Positions 17,363 through 25,951 of a stretch of 64,000 bases of DNA are shown here, piece by piece (the first letter of the stretch is position 1; each line of letters starts with the position of its first letter). The DNA comes from SXTU01 sp964496695 (GTDB lineage: Bacteria; Verrucomicrobiota; Verrucomicrobiia; Limisphaerales; SXTU01): the NCBI GenBank assembly GCA_964496695.1, contig CAZCBE010000002.1, positions 1-64,000 of the forward strand, written 5' to 3'. A program made the position numbers and the translations under genes. Below the pieces are notes generated by a model that was not told where the DNA came from, did no database searches, and worked only from the letters and a program-made list of their open reading frames with translations.

Positions 17363-17445
17363 CCGGCGCGCCCGGACGCGGCTTTGTAGTTCCCTTGGCG
17401 TTCATCTGTGGCATCCTTTCCCCGACAACATGCCAATGTGACGCC

Positions 17446-19410
17446 ATGGGAACTCTGCTTGATTACTTACATCTCCGCACGGACGAAGAAACCTATTCTA
17501 TAGGCAATTGCCAATGGCAGTCACCTCCGCTCGGCCCTCTCGGTAAAATAAACCTCCTCGTCGGAGCAAATAATTCCGGGAAAAGCCGAGCCATGAGGCA
17601 TTTGTGCAAAAATAAGGATCTTGTTCACGAAATGATCCCTAGAATAGACAGGGACTTGATTGGTCAAGCTGTGAATGCTGAGTTGCGTGACCGAGTTTGT
17701 GAAGAGCTGCATCCAGTAAGGCGCGATTGGCGGGAGTCTTTGCCAAAGCCACTTCAAACAGAAATTGAATGGTTACTGACACTAAAGTCCTCTGGATTCG
17801 ATCACGATGCTCGGCAACGTCTCGTTCGCTTTCTCGTAACTTTGGAGGCGATTCCAGAAACCTATGCGCCAAAGCAAAAAGAGCACTGGATGGTCGAACT
17901 CTGTGACATTTTAAGGACAACTGGAGCGAGCGAACTTGAAAATCTTGGAAAGGTGTTCCGATCCGAGATGAGCAAACCGGAGTGGCATCGGCTCTACATC
18001 CCGACGCTGCGGTCCTTACGCAAGGTTGGAATCGAAGGGGAATTTCTTTCTGGCGTGCTGGAGCACATCCAAGTTCGAGATTATCGCACGCAGATAACTG
18101 CCAAAAACTACGACCTCTTCGAACAGTTAACGCGAAATCAATACTTCACAGAGAACTCGGGAGCGACCATTTTTACTGGCCAGACTCTCTACGACGATGT
18201 CGAGAAGCTGCTCAGGGGTAATTTGGATGATCGAAAGAAGTTGAGAGAGTTCGAGCAGTTCCTGGCCAAAACCTTTTTTCAGGGTCAGGACCTGGCGTTG
18301 ATTCCCAAAAAGGACCATTCAGAGTTAACCGTAAAAATTGGGACTGCGGAGGAGCGACAAATCCATCAACTCGGCGATGGTATTCAAATGCTGCTGCTAA
18401 TCACTTTTCCGCTGTTCAGATGGAGCGGAGAGCGAGTGCTTGCTTTCATCGAAGAGCCAGAATTATTCCTCCATCCTTGGCTCCAACGCGTGCTAATTGA
18501 ACTTCTGGCATCCAGCCGATTTCCTGATCAGCAGTATTTTCTGACTACACACTCGAATCACCTTCTCGACCTGACGATGGACGTGGATGATGTGTCGGTG
18601 TTTGCGTTTGAAGAGGAGGTGCAGGAGGTAGCAGGATCGGTTAGGCCATCCAAGTTCCGTATCCAGACGGTGAGCCGGGAGGACCGCAAACCCTTGGAGT
18701 TATTAGGCGTGAGAAACTCCTCGGTCTTGCTCTCCAATTGCACGATCTGGGTGGAAGGCATCACTGACCGCCGCTATCTCTCACACTGGCTGGATCTTTA
18801 TCAAAAGGAATTTAGCAAACCAGGCCTTATTACCTACCGAGAGGACCTTCACTTCTCTTTCGTGGAATATGGTGGGGGCAATATCACACATTGGTCATTC
18901 CTTGATGACATTGAGGATGCTGTGGACGTGGAGCGATTGTGCGGCAAACTGTTTCTGATCACGGATCGCGACAGGGGTAAGCATCAAGACGGGGAGGAAC
19001 TCGGCGGCAAGAAGGCGCAACGGCAAGTGAATCTGGAGAATCGGCTCAGGGAACGATACTGTTGTCTCTCCGTTCGGGAGATCGAAAACCTACTTACTCC
19101 GAAGGTTCTCACGGATGTGCTCAGCGCTTACGGTGAGAAGAAGGACAGGCTGCCTCAATTCAAACACGAGGACTATAAGGACGCTGCGCTCGGAGACTAC
19201 ATTGAGAACACGCTCCTGAATCAAGGGAACAACAAGCTTCGCAAAGGCCATTATCGAGCAGACAGCGGAACCATCACAGACAAGGTCAAGTTCTGCCACT
19301 ATGCCGTCGAGGCGACGAAGTCTTGGGAAGACGTTTCACCAGATGCCCAGGCGTTGGTGGAGCGCATTTACAAGTTCATCGCGGACAACCATTCCGGGAC
19401 GCTGAAATAG
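17446..19410 (+). CDS. OLD-like AAA ATPase with TOPRIM domain, candidate defence nuclease
   Basis: A 654-residue protein. Walker A is GANNSGKS at residues 40-47; an ABC-type core follows with LGDGIQMLLLITFPLF, Walker B VLAFIEEPELFLHP near residue 330 and FLTTHSNHLLD. The C-terminal part starts with WVEGITDRRYL (about residue 435; the TOPRIM glutamate) and LITDRDRG (about residue 503; the DxD-type metal site). This is the OLD-family layout of ATPase plus nuclease, used in phage defence. The gene is visibly lower in GC than its neighbours and sits behind 900 bp of repeats, both signs of transfer. No reverse transcriptase, UvrD helicase (Gabija) or second subunit is adjacent, so it would act alone. 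Start: ATG at 17446. Confidence 0.85.
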   Translation: MGTLLDYLHLRTDEETYSIGNCQWQSPPLGPLGKINLLVGANNSGKSRAMRHLCKNKDLVHEMIPRIDRDLIGQAVNAELRDRVCEELHPVRRDWRESLPKPLQTEIEWLLTLKSSGFDHDARQRLVRFLVTLEAIPETYAPKQKEHWMVELCDILRTTGASELENLGKVFRSEMSKPEWHRLYIPTLRSLRKVGIEGEFLSGVLEHIQVRDYRTQITAKNYDLFEQLTRNQYFTENSGATIFTGQTLYDDVEKLLRGNLDDRKKLREFEQFLAKTFFQGQDLALIPKKDHSELTVKIGTAEERQIHQLGDGIQMLLLITFPLFRWSGERVLAFIEEPELFLHPWLQRVLIELLASSRFPDQQYFLTTHSNHLLDLTMDVDDVSVFAFEEEVQEVAGSVRPSKFRIQTVSREDRKPLELLGVRNSSVLLSNCTIWVEGITDRRYLSHWLDLYQKEFSKPGLITYREDLHFSFVEYGGGNITHWSFLDDIEDAVDVERLCGKLFLITDRDRGKHQDGEELGGKKAQRQVNLENRLRERYCCLSVREIENLLTPKVLTDVLSAYGEKKDRLPQFKHEDYKDAALGDYIENTLLNQGNNKLRKGHYRADSGTITDKVKFCHYAVEATKSWEDVSPDAQALVERIYKFIADNHSGTLK

Positions 19411-19431
19411 GCGGCGTCGCCGTTACTCTTT

Positions 19432-22386
19432 TCACCGCCCCGCCGTCATCGCGGTAAACCCTTGGATCACCCGCACGAAGGGCTGGACGGTGGACTGGCC
19501 GTAGCCGAGCACGAAGTCGTAGGCGCCGGGCTGGTTGGCCGGGGCGGGGAGGAAGCAGCGCACGATGCCGCGCAGGTCTTGCTGGCCTTCCCGGCTGTCG
19601 AACGTGATGCCGAGGTGGGGCGCGAGGGTGAGGCGGCCGTCGTCGCCCACCTGGACGCGCTGGAAGTGGACGGCGCTGCCGGCCGCCTCCAGCGGCTCGG
19701 TGAGGAAGAAGATTTGCCCGTCCGGCGCGGTGAAGATGATCTCGCTCGGGCGTTTGAACTCGATGGGGCGGATGTCTTCGCCGCCCGGCGTGCGCAGGCG
19801 GAGGCCGTCCACGAAGCGGCGCTGGGCCAGGCTGTAGGAGTAGAGCGCGCCGTCCTGCGTCATGAGCACGAGGAAGCGGTTGCACGGGGAGAGCACGAGG
19901 TGCCCCTCGACCGCGCGCTCGTGGTCGAGCTTCGGCAGGGAGAAGCCGTAAAGCCCGCGCAGGCCGGTGCGCTCGGAGACTTCGTAGAGGAACACCTTGG
20001 CGTCGAGGTTCGCGGGGCCGGTGGCCGGGTCTTTCAATTCGTTGATCAACTGTTTGCGGATCGAGCCGCTGGCCGCGAAGACCTCCTGCCGCACGCTGCC
20101 ATCCGCCGCGCTCCAGACCAGGCGGCTGCGCACGGTCTTCAGCGCGAAGCAGCGGCTCAGGTGCGCGCTGGTCTGGCTGGCCGCCGAATTGGTCTGGCTG
20201 GTCCCGAGCCGGTGGGGATCGAACAGCTCCACGCCGGTGGAGAAGGCGTCGGCACCGCGACCGTCCAGCCCGTAGCCCGCGTCCAGCAGGCGTCCGCCGA
20301 GGACGGGCAGCAGGCCGTCAATCTTCTTCATGGACGTGCGCGCGTGGCCGTCGGTGCTGCTTTGGACGAGCCGGGAGTTGAAGAGGTCGGAGGTCATCGT
20401 GGGCAGAGCCTTGCCGCCCTTGGCGTAGAGGATGCGCGAGAGGCCGGTGTAGCCGCTGAGGTAGAGCCATTGTTCATCACCGTCCTTGACCCACGCGAAG
20501 TTGTAAGGACCGAGGCCGGCGCGCACGGGCGCCTGCGGCGGGAGGAAGGTCTTGGTCACCGTCCGGCTCGTCGCGAGCGCCGAGAAGTCGAGCACGGAGA
20601 GCGGATAGCCGGCATACTCGCACACGGCCACGGCCCGGCCCGGCTCGCCGGGAATCGGGGAGACGAGGAAGGCCGGGCCCATGCTCGCGCCGCCGGTGAG
20701 GGAGGCGGCGAGCGGGCCTTGCGCGGCGGGGGCGGCGCGCAGCTTCGCGACGAGGTCGTAGCGCACGGTCAGGAGGCCGGGCGGCGCGCCATCGTAGGTG
20801 GGGAACGCGCCCTTGCGCTCGGCGCGGAGCGTCAGGCCTTCGATGCGGTCCATCAGGAGCAAGCGCACGGAGGCGCGGGGGATCGTGATCTCGCCCTGGG
20901 AGAAGCGGATGAGGTTCCGCCCGCCGCCGGTGCCGGGGTTCAGCTCGCGGCCCTTGGGAATGCCCTGCACGGTGACGAACTGCGTGGGCGAAAGCCGGCG
21001 GCCATCCTTCGACATCGTGTCCGACACGCCATTGACCTCGCCGAAGAAGCGCGTGTTGCCCCGCTCGTCGAGGTCCAGCCGCCACGGGCCGCCTTCATAC
21101 TTGGGCCCGGCGTTGATGATGAACAACCCCGCGTCCGTGAGGCTGACCGAGCCGAGCTTGCGCACGTCGGCATCGGCCTTGGGCGGGGCTTTGTAGAAGG
21201 CGTGCGCGGCCGTCTCCCAACTGCCCACGTGCAGGCGCACGTCCGCCTCGAAGGCCGCGTCCGACCAGTCCTGCGGGATGGAGAAGATGCCGCCGAGCCG
21301 GCGACGATGCGCGTTGCCGGGGTCGCCGTTGGTCAGCGTGTCGTTGCACATGGTGAAGAACACGCGGCCATGCGTGCAGGAAACCTTGCAGAGGTTGTCG
21401 TTCAACATGCCGAGGCCGGCGGGCACGAACTTCTGGAAGTTGAGGCGCACGGGCGGCTGCTCGAACTGCTTCGTGTGCGGATTGAACCGGACCACGTAGG
21501 CCCCGCCGCCCTCGACCCGCCAGTAGATTCGGCCTTGATCGTCGGAGTCGATTTCGCCCTTCTGGCCTAGATCGCCGTCACCGGCCCCGAGCATGTTCGC
21601 GCCGCCGGGGGATTTCTCGTTGGTGACGTGGACCTCGAACTGGTCGGGGCTGAGCACGATGTCTTCGTCGCCGCGACCGGTGCCCCACGCCGCCTGCACG
21701 GGCACTTCGAGCAGGAACTTCTGCCAGCGCTCGACGCGTGTCCCGGCGTAGATCGCCTTCTTGCACGCGAAGTAAATGCTGGCCCGCGCGGCGTCCCGGG
21801 GAAACGCCGTCTGCCGGCCCACCACCGCGCCGCCGACGAGCGGCAGGTCCACGCCCGAGGTGATGGGAAAGGTGATGTCGCGCTTCGCCACGAGGCGCGT
21901 GGCCGGGGCCAGGGTGACCGGGCGCAACTGCGCCGCCTCGGGGAGCGGGATTTGCGGGCGGATTTGGGCTGACTTGAGCATCTCCACGCCCTGCTCGATG
22001 TAGGCGAGGGATTTTCCTGGGGCGAGGGCGGTGGGTGCGGGTAGTTGTGGGATGGGTGCGACCGTCTGCTTCAGCGTCACCATGCCGGTCGCGTCCTTCA
22101 CCGTCACCGTGACGCTATCGCACTTGCCGGACGGGCCGAGGTCAATGACCACGGCCCCTTGCAGGGCGGGCTCCAGCAGGTCAATGAGCATTGGTTTCCC
22201 ACTGGTTGCGGGAAGGATTTCCACGGACGCCGTCAGCTTGGTGTGACGCTGACGGAGCAGGTCCAGCCGGTCGAATTTCACGATGAGTTCGTCCCCGGCG
22301 CGATAGACCTTCGCCTGTTCCGCTGCGGTCAAAGCGGTCGCCAGCAATAGCAACGGCAGCACGTGGACCAGGCGGATGAGCTTCAT
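19432..22386 (-). CDS. Large secreted protein, probably beta-propeller (984 aa)
   Basis: Begins MKLIRLVHVLPLLLLATALT, a signal peptide. Parts read like propeller blades (DSDDQGRIYWRVEGGGAYVV, then repeated KDGDEQWLYLSGYTGLSRIL and VLMTQDGALYSYSLAQRRFV), but I recognise no named family. There is no CxxCH motif and no membrane anchor other than the leader. It may be a relative of propeller proteins that partner the PVC-type cytochromes; this is inference. It converges with the OLD-like gene (21 bp apart) and diverges from the HEAT gene, with a palindromic element between the two 5' ends. Confidence 0.7.
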   Translation of the reverse strand: MKLIRLVHVLPLLLLATALTAAEQAKVYRAGDELIVKFDRLDLLRQRHTKLTASVEILPATSGKPMLIDLLEPALQGAVVIDLGPSGKCDSVTVTVKDATGMVTLKQTVAPIPQLPAPTALAPGKSLAYIEQGVEMLKSAQIRPQIPLPEAAQLRPVTLAPATRLVAKRDITFPITSGVDLPLVGGAVVGRQTAFPRDAARASIYFACKKAIYAGTRVERWQKFLLEVPVQAAWGTGRGDEDIVLSPDQFEVHVTNEKSPGGANMLGAGDGDLGQKGEIDSDDQGRIYWRVEGGGAYVVRFNPHTKQFEQPPVRLNFQKFVPAGLGMLNDNLCKVSCTHGRVFFTMCNDTLTNGDPGNAHRRRLGGIFSIPQDWSDAAFEADVRLHVGSWETAAHAFYKAPPKADADVRKLGSVSLTDAGLFIINAGPKYEGGPWRLDLDERGNTRFFGEVNGVSDTMSKDGRRLSPTQFVTVQGIPKGRELNPGTGGGRNLIRFSQGEITIPRASVRLLLMDRIEGLTLRAERKGAFPTYDGAPPGLLTVRYDLVAKLRAAPAAQGPLAASLTGGASMGPAFLVSPIPGEPGRAVAVCEYAGYPLSVLDFSALATSRTVTKTFLPPQAPVRAGLGPYNFAWVKDGDEQWLYLSGYTGLSRILYAKGGKALPTMTSDLFNSRLVQSSTDGHARTSMKKIDGLLPVLGGRLLDAGYGLDGRGADAFSTGVELFDPHRLGTSQTNSAASQTSAHLSRCFALKTVRSRLVWSAADGSVRQEVFAASGSIRKQLINELKDPATGPANLDAKVFLYEVSERTGLRGLYGFSLPKLDHERAVEGHLVLSPCNRFLVLMTQDGALYSYSLAQRRFVDGLRLRTPGGEDIRPIEFKRPSEIIFTAPDGQIFFLTEPLEAAGSAVHFQRVQVGDDGRLTLAPHLGITFDSREGQQDLRGIVRCFLPAPANQPGAYDFVLGYGQSTVQPFVRVIQGFTAMTAGR

Positions 22387-22443
22387 GCGGGGAGCGTGCC
22401 TGTGATATTTGCGTCCCGTCAATGTCGCGAGGGTGGCGGTTGG

Positions 22444-22601
22444 CGGAGCGCCGGCTTCCCAGCCGGCTTACGAGGGGCTGTGCCCGGAACCACTGGGCGA
22501 GCATGACCGCCAACGCACCTTCCAGTGCGTTGCTGTTCGCTGGCCAAGTGCTACCGACTGTCGTCCCGGCGCGGTAAGCCGGCTGGGAAGCTGGCGCTCC
22601 G
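22444..22601. repeat. 158 bp TIR element in a divergent promoter region
   Basis: The ends are a 28 bp inverted pair with one mismatch, beginning CGGAGCGCCGGCTTCCC and reading inwards to GCCGGCTTAC. An inner pair, CCAACGCACCTTCCAGTGCG, is also palindromic. The element occupies most of the 283 bp between the divergent genes at 22386 and 22670, so it must be close to both promoters. Confidence 0.88.
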
Positions 22602-22669
22602 ACTGCATTGTTCCGCAGCTCAAATTCCCGCCGACTTTTCGTGGCCTTGCCATCGTCAGCAGACAACCG

Positions 22670-23476
22670 ATGAACATGTATTCTGTCCGTGCCTGTTTCC
22701 TGGCCACTCTCGTTTCCGTGACGCTCGCCAGCGCTGCGCCGGCACCCAAGCCGGATGCGGCGGAACGGCTGGCGGCGATTGTGAAAGAGCTGAAGTCGTC
22801 CGACCGCGAGGTGCGGCTCAAGGCGGTGGGGAAGCTGGTGCATTTCGAGGGCGGACAGGAGCAGGCGCTGCCGGTGCTCGCGAACTTGCGCGAGGCGATG
22901 CGGGACCCGGAAGGCGACATCCGCGCGGTGGCCTGCACGGCGATGGGAAATTTCCATGAGAAGGCGAAGGAGGTCGTCCCGGACTTCGTCCGCCTGCTGC
23001 GCGATCCGGACAAGGAAGTGCGGCAATGCTCCGCGCGGGCGCTGGGCCGCGTGGGTGCGGACGCCAAGTCCGCCCTGCCGGACATGGCGCGGGCCACGAA
23101 GGACGAGGACGCGGTGGTGCGGGTGGTCACGCACGCCGCGATGATCCGCATCGGCGCGCCGGTGGCTGAACACTTGCCGGCCATCTTGAAAGGCATGGAG
23201 GACGCCTCGCCGCTCGTGCGCTACAAGTCCGCGCATTGTCTCGAACCGCTCGGCTCGGTGGCCGCGCCGGGCGTGTTGAAGCTGGGCGCACTGCTCACAG
23301 ACGAGGACGAGAAGGTGCGGCACTACAGCGCCCGCGCGCTGGCGAGACTCGAGGAAGTTGCCCGCCCCGCACTGCCCGCGCTGAAGGCCGCGCGGGAGAA
23401 GGAGACGGTCGCGGCGAACAAGGGCTTGATGGATGCGGCGATTCGGAAGCTGAGCGCGGATGCGAAGGGGAAGTAG
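22670..23476 (+). CDS. Secreted HEAT-repeat protein
   Basis: A 268-residue protein with a signal peptide (ACFLATLVSVTLASAAPAP) and about six HEAT/PBS-type repeats (EVRLKAVGKLV, DIRAVACTAMG, EVRQCSARALGRVG, VVRVVTHAAMIRIG, LVRYKSAHCLEPLG, KVRHYSARALARLE). Such proteins act as binding scaffolds. No partner is evident. Its TAG stop codon lies inside the left end of the repeat at 23473, so insertion of that element appears to have set the present 3' end. Confidence 0.85.
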   Translation: MNMYSVRACFLATLVSVTLASAAPAPKPDAAERLAAIVKELKSSDREVRLKAVGKLVHFEGGQEQALPVLANLREAMRDPEGDIRAVACTAMGNFHEKAKEVVPDFVRLLRDPDKEVRQCSARALGRVGADAKSALPDMARATKDEDAVVRVVTHAAMIRIGAPVAEHLPAILKGMEDASPLVRYKSAHCLEPLGSVAAPGVLKLGALLTDEDEKVRHYSARALARLEEVARPALPALKAAREKETVAANKGLMDAAIRKLSADAKGK

Positions 23477-23592
23477 CGCAAGCCTCCGGCTTGCCGTATC
23501 GCCGACGTCCTCGTCGGCCCACCGGAGCGTGAGGTCGCGGTTCGTGTTCGTTCGCAACCGGGCCGGCGCGGACGCCGGCGGCTTGCGCTACT
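23473..23592. repeat. Family R3 repeat, copy a
   Basis: A 120 bp element from GTAGCGCAAGCCTCCGGC to GGCTTGCGCTAC, with inner palindromes GCCGACGTCCTCGTCGGC and CCGGCGCGGACGCCGG. It is almost identical to copy b (25052-25185) in the same orientation; copy b has about 16 extra bases near the right end. Its first bases supply the stop codon of the HEAT gene. Confidence 0.9.
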
Positions 23593-23612
23593 AATTTGGT
23601 TAAGCTGCGACG

Positions 23613-24962
23613 TCAGCCCGCATCGTCGTTGACCGGGTTCCCGTTCTCATCCACCAGCCCAAGGGTGATGGCGATGGCCACGAGTGTCTGCGCTTCCTCC
23701 TGGCCCATCTTCTTCCCGAAACCGAGGAATCCCCCGGAAGCCTCGGCAATTTCCTTGCCCCAGCTGAGCAGGCACAGCTTGAACTCCTTCGCCTCAGCGG
23801 GATGCGAATCATCGAGCGCAGCGGCAGTGGCCTTGAGGGCCGCAACGAAATCGAAGCCTACGGTCTGGAACTCTTCGAAGTAGCGCTCGGCGTGCTTTAC
23901 CATCTCGCCGACGGCAGCCCGGAACAGCAGGCTGGGAAACTTTTCCACGTTCTCGCACAGCTTCGCCAGCATCGCCCGCTCCTTCTTGTCCACGTTGCCA
24001 TCCGCCGCCGCGACGAGCATGAACACCAGCAACGGCGCGCGGCCCAGGCTGTCATCTTCCACCACGGGGGTGTTCGCGCCGGTTCCGTCCAGGTCAATCA
24101 ACCGGGCGATGGTCGCCAGGCTCGCCGCCTCCTCCGCCCCGATCTTGCGCCCGAACCCGAGGATGCCGCCCGAGGCTTCGGCGATGGCCTTTCCCCAGGC
24201 CATGAGGGACTCTTTGAACGCTTGCGCCTCATCGGGATGTTCGTCCTCCAGGACTTCGATGGCGTCCGCGAGGCTGATCTGGCAGTCGAAGCCTTCCGCC
24301 CGGAACTCGCTGAAATAACGCTCTGCGTGCTGGACCATGGTGGCGACAGCAGTCTGAAAGAGAGGGCTTGGAAACTGCCCCACATCGTTGCACAGCTTGG
24401 CCAGCATGGCTTGCTCCTTTTCGTCCACGTTCCCGTCCGCTACAGCCACCATCATGAACACCAGCACCGGTGTGCGCGCGAGCATGTCGTCCGCGAATTG
24501 TGGCTGGTCCATCGCCGCAAGCTTCAACTCATCGAGCGCTTCAAGCAGGCGGCGTGCGCCCGGCTCGTCACCCGCGGCCAGGTGCTTGATCCGGGCATAT
24601 TTCGCGGTCAGCGCATCCACGCTGCCGTTGCCAAAACGTTTGTGCGCCCAAGCTAGGGGCGGCACCTTCACGTCCTGTCCACCGATATTCTGCAACCAGG
24701 TTTGACCGTCCGCGTCCTGCATCCAGTCGCCGCCCAAGTTTCGGCGAATGGTTTCCCCGACGTAGGCCCCGAAGTGGATGACGGTCAGCTCCAAGGCTGC
24801 ACCGTTGGGATGGATTTCTGAAATGATCCGGTCGAGCTGTAGCAGGCTGTCTTCGGAGAAGTCCAGTTCCAGTCCATAAGTGGAACGGGACGCGGACACA
24901 TGCTGGTCGGCCAGTTGAACGAGTTGCTCGGTGAGTTCGGAGTTGGATAAGGCTTCGCCCAT
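23613..24962 (-). CDS. Protein with two TerB-like domains
   Basis: A 449-residue cytoplasmic protein. Residues 1-110 form a DUF3806-like domain (LDFSEDSLLQLDRII, GAYVGETIRRNLGGDW). Two tandem TerB-like modules follow, with closely matching sequences VLVFMMVAVADGNVDEKEQ and LLVFMLVAAADGNVDKKER, each then showing HAERYF and a GILGFGRKIG / GFLGFGKKMG segment, a clear internal duplication. TerB domains bind metal and are linked with membrane-associated stress and phage response. AAGGAG lies 6-7 bp before the ATG at 24962. The gene is bounded by two direct copies of repeat R3. Confidence 0.8.
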   Translation of the reverse strand: MGEALSNSELTEQLVQLADQHVSASRSTYGLELDFSEDSLLQLDRIISEIHPNGAALELTVIHFGAYVGETIRRNLGGDWMQDADGQTWLQNIGGQDVKVPPLAWAHKRFGNGSVDALTAKYARIKHLAAGDEPGARRLLEALDELKLAAMDQPQFADDMLARTPVLVFMMVAVADGNVDEKEQAMLAKLCNDVGQFPSPLFQTAVATMVQHAERYFSEFRAEGFDCQISLADAIEVLEDEHPDEAQAFKESLMAWGKAIAEASGGILGFGRKIGAEEAASLATIARLIDLDGTGANTPVVEDDSLGRAPLLVFMLVAAADGNVDKKERAMLAKLCENVEKFPSLLFRAAVGEMVKHAERYFEEFQTVGFDFVAALKATAAALDDSHPAEAKEFKLCLLSWGKEIAEASGGFLGFGKKMGQEEAQTLVAIAITLGLVDENGNPVNDDAG

Positions 24963-25051
24963 GATAGCTCCTTGGGTTGGTTGATGGCGCGACGCTAGAG
25001 TTCGCCGGGACGGAATCAATCCGAAAAACCACGGCGGGTCGGCCTGGGACC

Positions 25052-25185
25052 GTAGCGCAAGCCTCCGGCTTGCCGTATCGCCGACGTCCTCGTCGGCTCG
25101 CTGGGGCGTGAGGTCGCGGTTCGCGTTCGTTCGCAACTGGGCCGGCGCGGACGCCGGCGGCACGGCAAGCCGGAGGCTTGCGCTA
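25052..25185. repeat. Family R3 repeat, copy b
   Basis: A 134 bp element whose ends, GTAGCGCAAGCCTCCGGC and its complement, form an inverted pair. It is in direct orientation to copy a at 23473-23592 with only a handful of substitutions. A more divergent copy is at 56460-56580, and its inner half resembles part of the element at 53336. Confidence 0.9.
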
Positions 25186-25217
25186 CGCGCGTGGCCGCGG
25201 CTTTGGAGCAGGGCGCG

Positions 25218-25285
25218 TTACTTCAGCTCTGCGGTCGTCCACGGGGCCTGACGGTTTGCTGTAGCGGCGTGGACGGCTTTCACGG
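25218..25285 (-). pseudogene. Orphan 3' end of a PVC-type cytochrome gene
   Basis: Read on the minus strand this piece encodes TVKAVHAATANRQAPWTTAE, then LK and a stop. The intact neighbour at 25952-29665 ends DVKAVRAATANRQAPWTAAE, then LVK. The two DNA segments are about 80% identical over 60 bp. It overlaps the 3' end of the gene at 25280 in another frame and stops 33 bp from repeat R3 copy b. It is either a partial duplication or the last trace of a deleted paralogue. Confidence 0.8.
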
Positions 25286-25900
25286 TTTCATCAACAACAA
25301 GTCGTCCACTTTCTGCGCCTTCTTGGGGTCTGCACTCTCGAGATTGGTTACCGAACCTACACGGCTTTGTGTTTCCTCAAAGTGGCGAAGCAGTTCGGCC
25401 CGGTTTTTTGCGGCCTCAATCCTCTCAACGAGCGCGAGCCTTTCCTTCGCCTGTGATCGGTTGATTTCGCCAGGATCAAAGCGCTCCACCAGCCGGTATA
25501 GGCGTTTGGCAGGTGCAAACTTTCCGGCTAGGACCATCTGATCCGCCGCCTTGATGTTGAATGCGTTGTAGTGGGAAGCAAACAGCTTGATCCCGTTGGC
25601 ATTCATTTCGAATCCCGTCGGAATCGAAAGGAGAAACGACTGACCATCCGTCACTATTTTGGGCTCATCTCCCGAATGGGTGGAGAGAACCCAAGTTTCG
25701 TTCCGCTTCGTGTTCAACGCGTGACGTTCAGCAGCCAGTTCAAACAACGTCTGAGCTACCGAATTGAGTTCCTTCCCCAGTGCTTGAACCTGCGCTTCAG
25801 TCCATTTGGGTGGTGCCTGAGCGGCGGCGAGATGGACGGAGTTCGCCCAAATCAGCAGCATGGCCGAGCACACGCCTCTTACCGATGTTGAGGTCTTCAT
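25280..25900 (-). CDS. Secreted hypothetical protein (206 aa)
   Basis: Starts MKTSTSVRGVCSAMLLIWAN, a signal peptide ending near AAAQA. The mature part is helical with a coiled-coil feel (EAQVQALGKELNSVAQTLFELAAERHAL, NRSQAKERLALVERIEAAKNRAELLRHF); the middle is predicted mixed. I do not recognise the family. It lies between an intact PVC-type cytochrome gene and a copy of that gene's 3' end, so it looks inserted or was brought in with the rearrangement. It has noticeably lower GC than the flanking genes. Confidence 0.65.
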   Translation of the reverse strand: MKTSTSVRGVCSAMLLIWANSVHLAAAQAPPKWTEAQVQALGKELNSVAQTLFELAAERHALNTKRNETWVLSTHSGDEPKIVTDGQSFLLSIPTGFEMNANGIKLFASHYNAFNIKAADQMVLAGKFAPAKRLYRLVERFDPGEINRSQAKERLALVERIEAAKNRAELLRHFEETQSRVGSVTNLESADPKKAQKVDDLLLMKP

Positions 25901-25951
25901 AGTGCAATAGTTTTCCGACTCGTTAGTCTCGCAAACCAAGTAACAAGTTCT

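Larger units (their letters stand above)
16526..17445. other. 920 bp repeat-rich intergenic region
   Basis: No credible gene. From left to right it holds a short GGAGCGCGGGTCTGTGACCCGC palindrome-like piece related to the inside of the 6801 element (16535-16560), a TIR-bounded element (16673-16808), a 21 bp-phased array with an inverted arm (16838-17098) and nested palindromes (17151-17362). The promoter of the OLD-like gene must lie in the last part. Confidence 0.8.

Noticed and set aside
17446..19410. Gabija GajA
   Set aside because: No UvrD-like GajB gene follows; the downstream gene is convergent and encodes a secreted protein.
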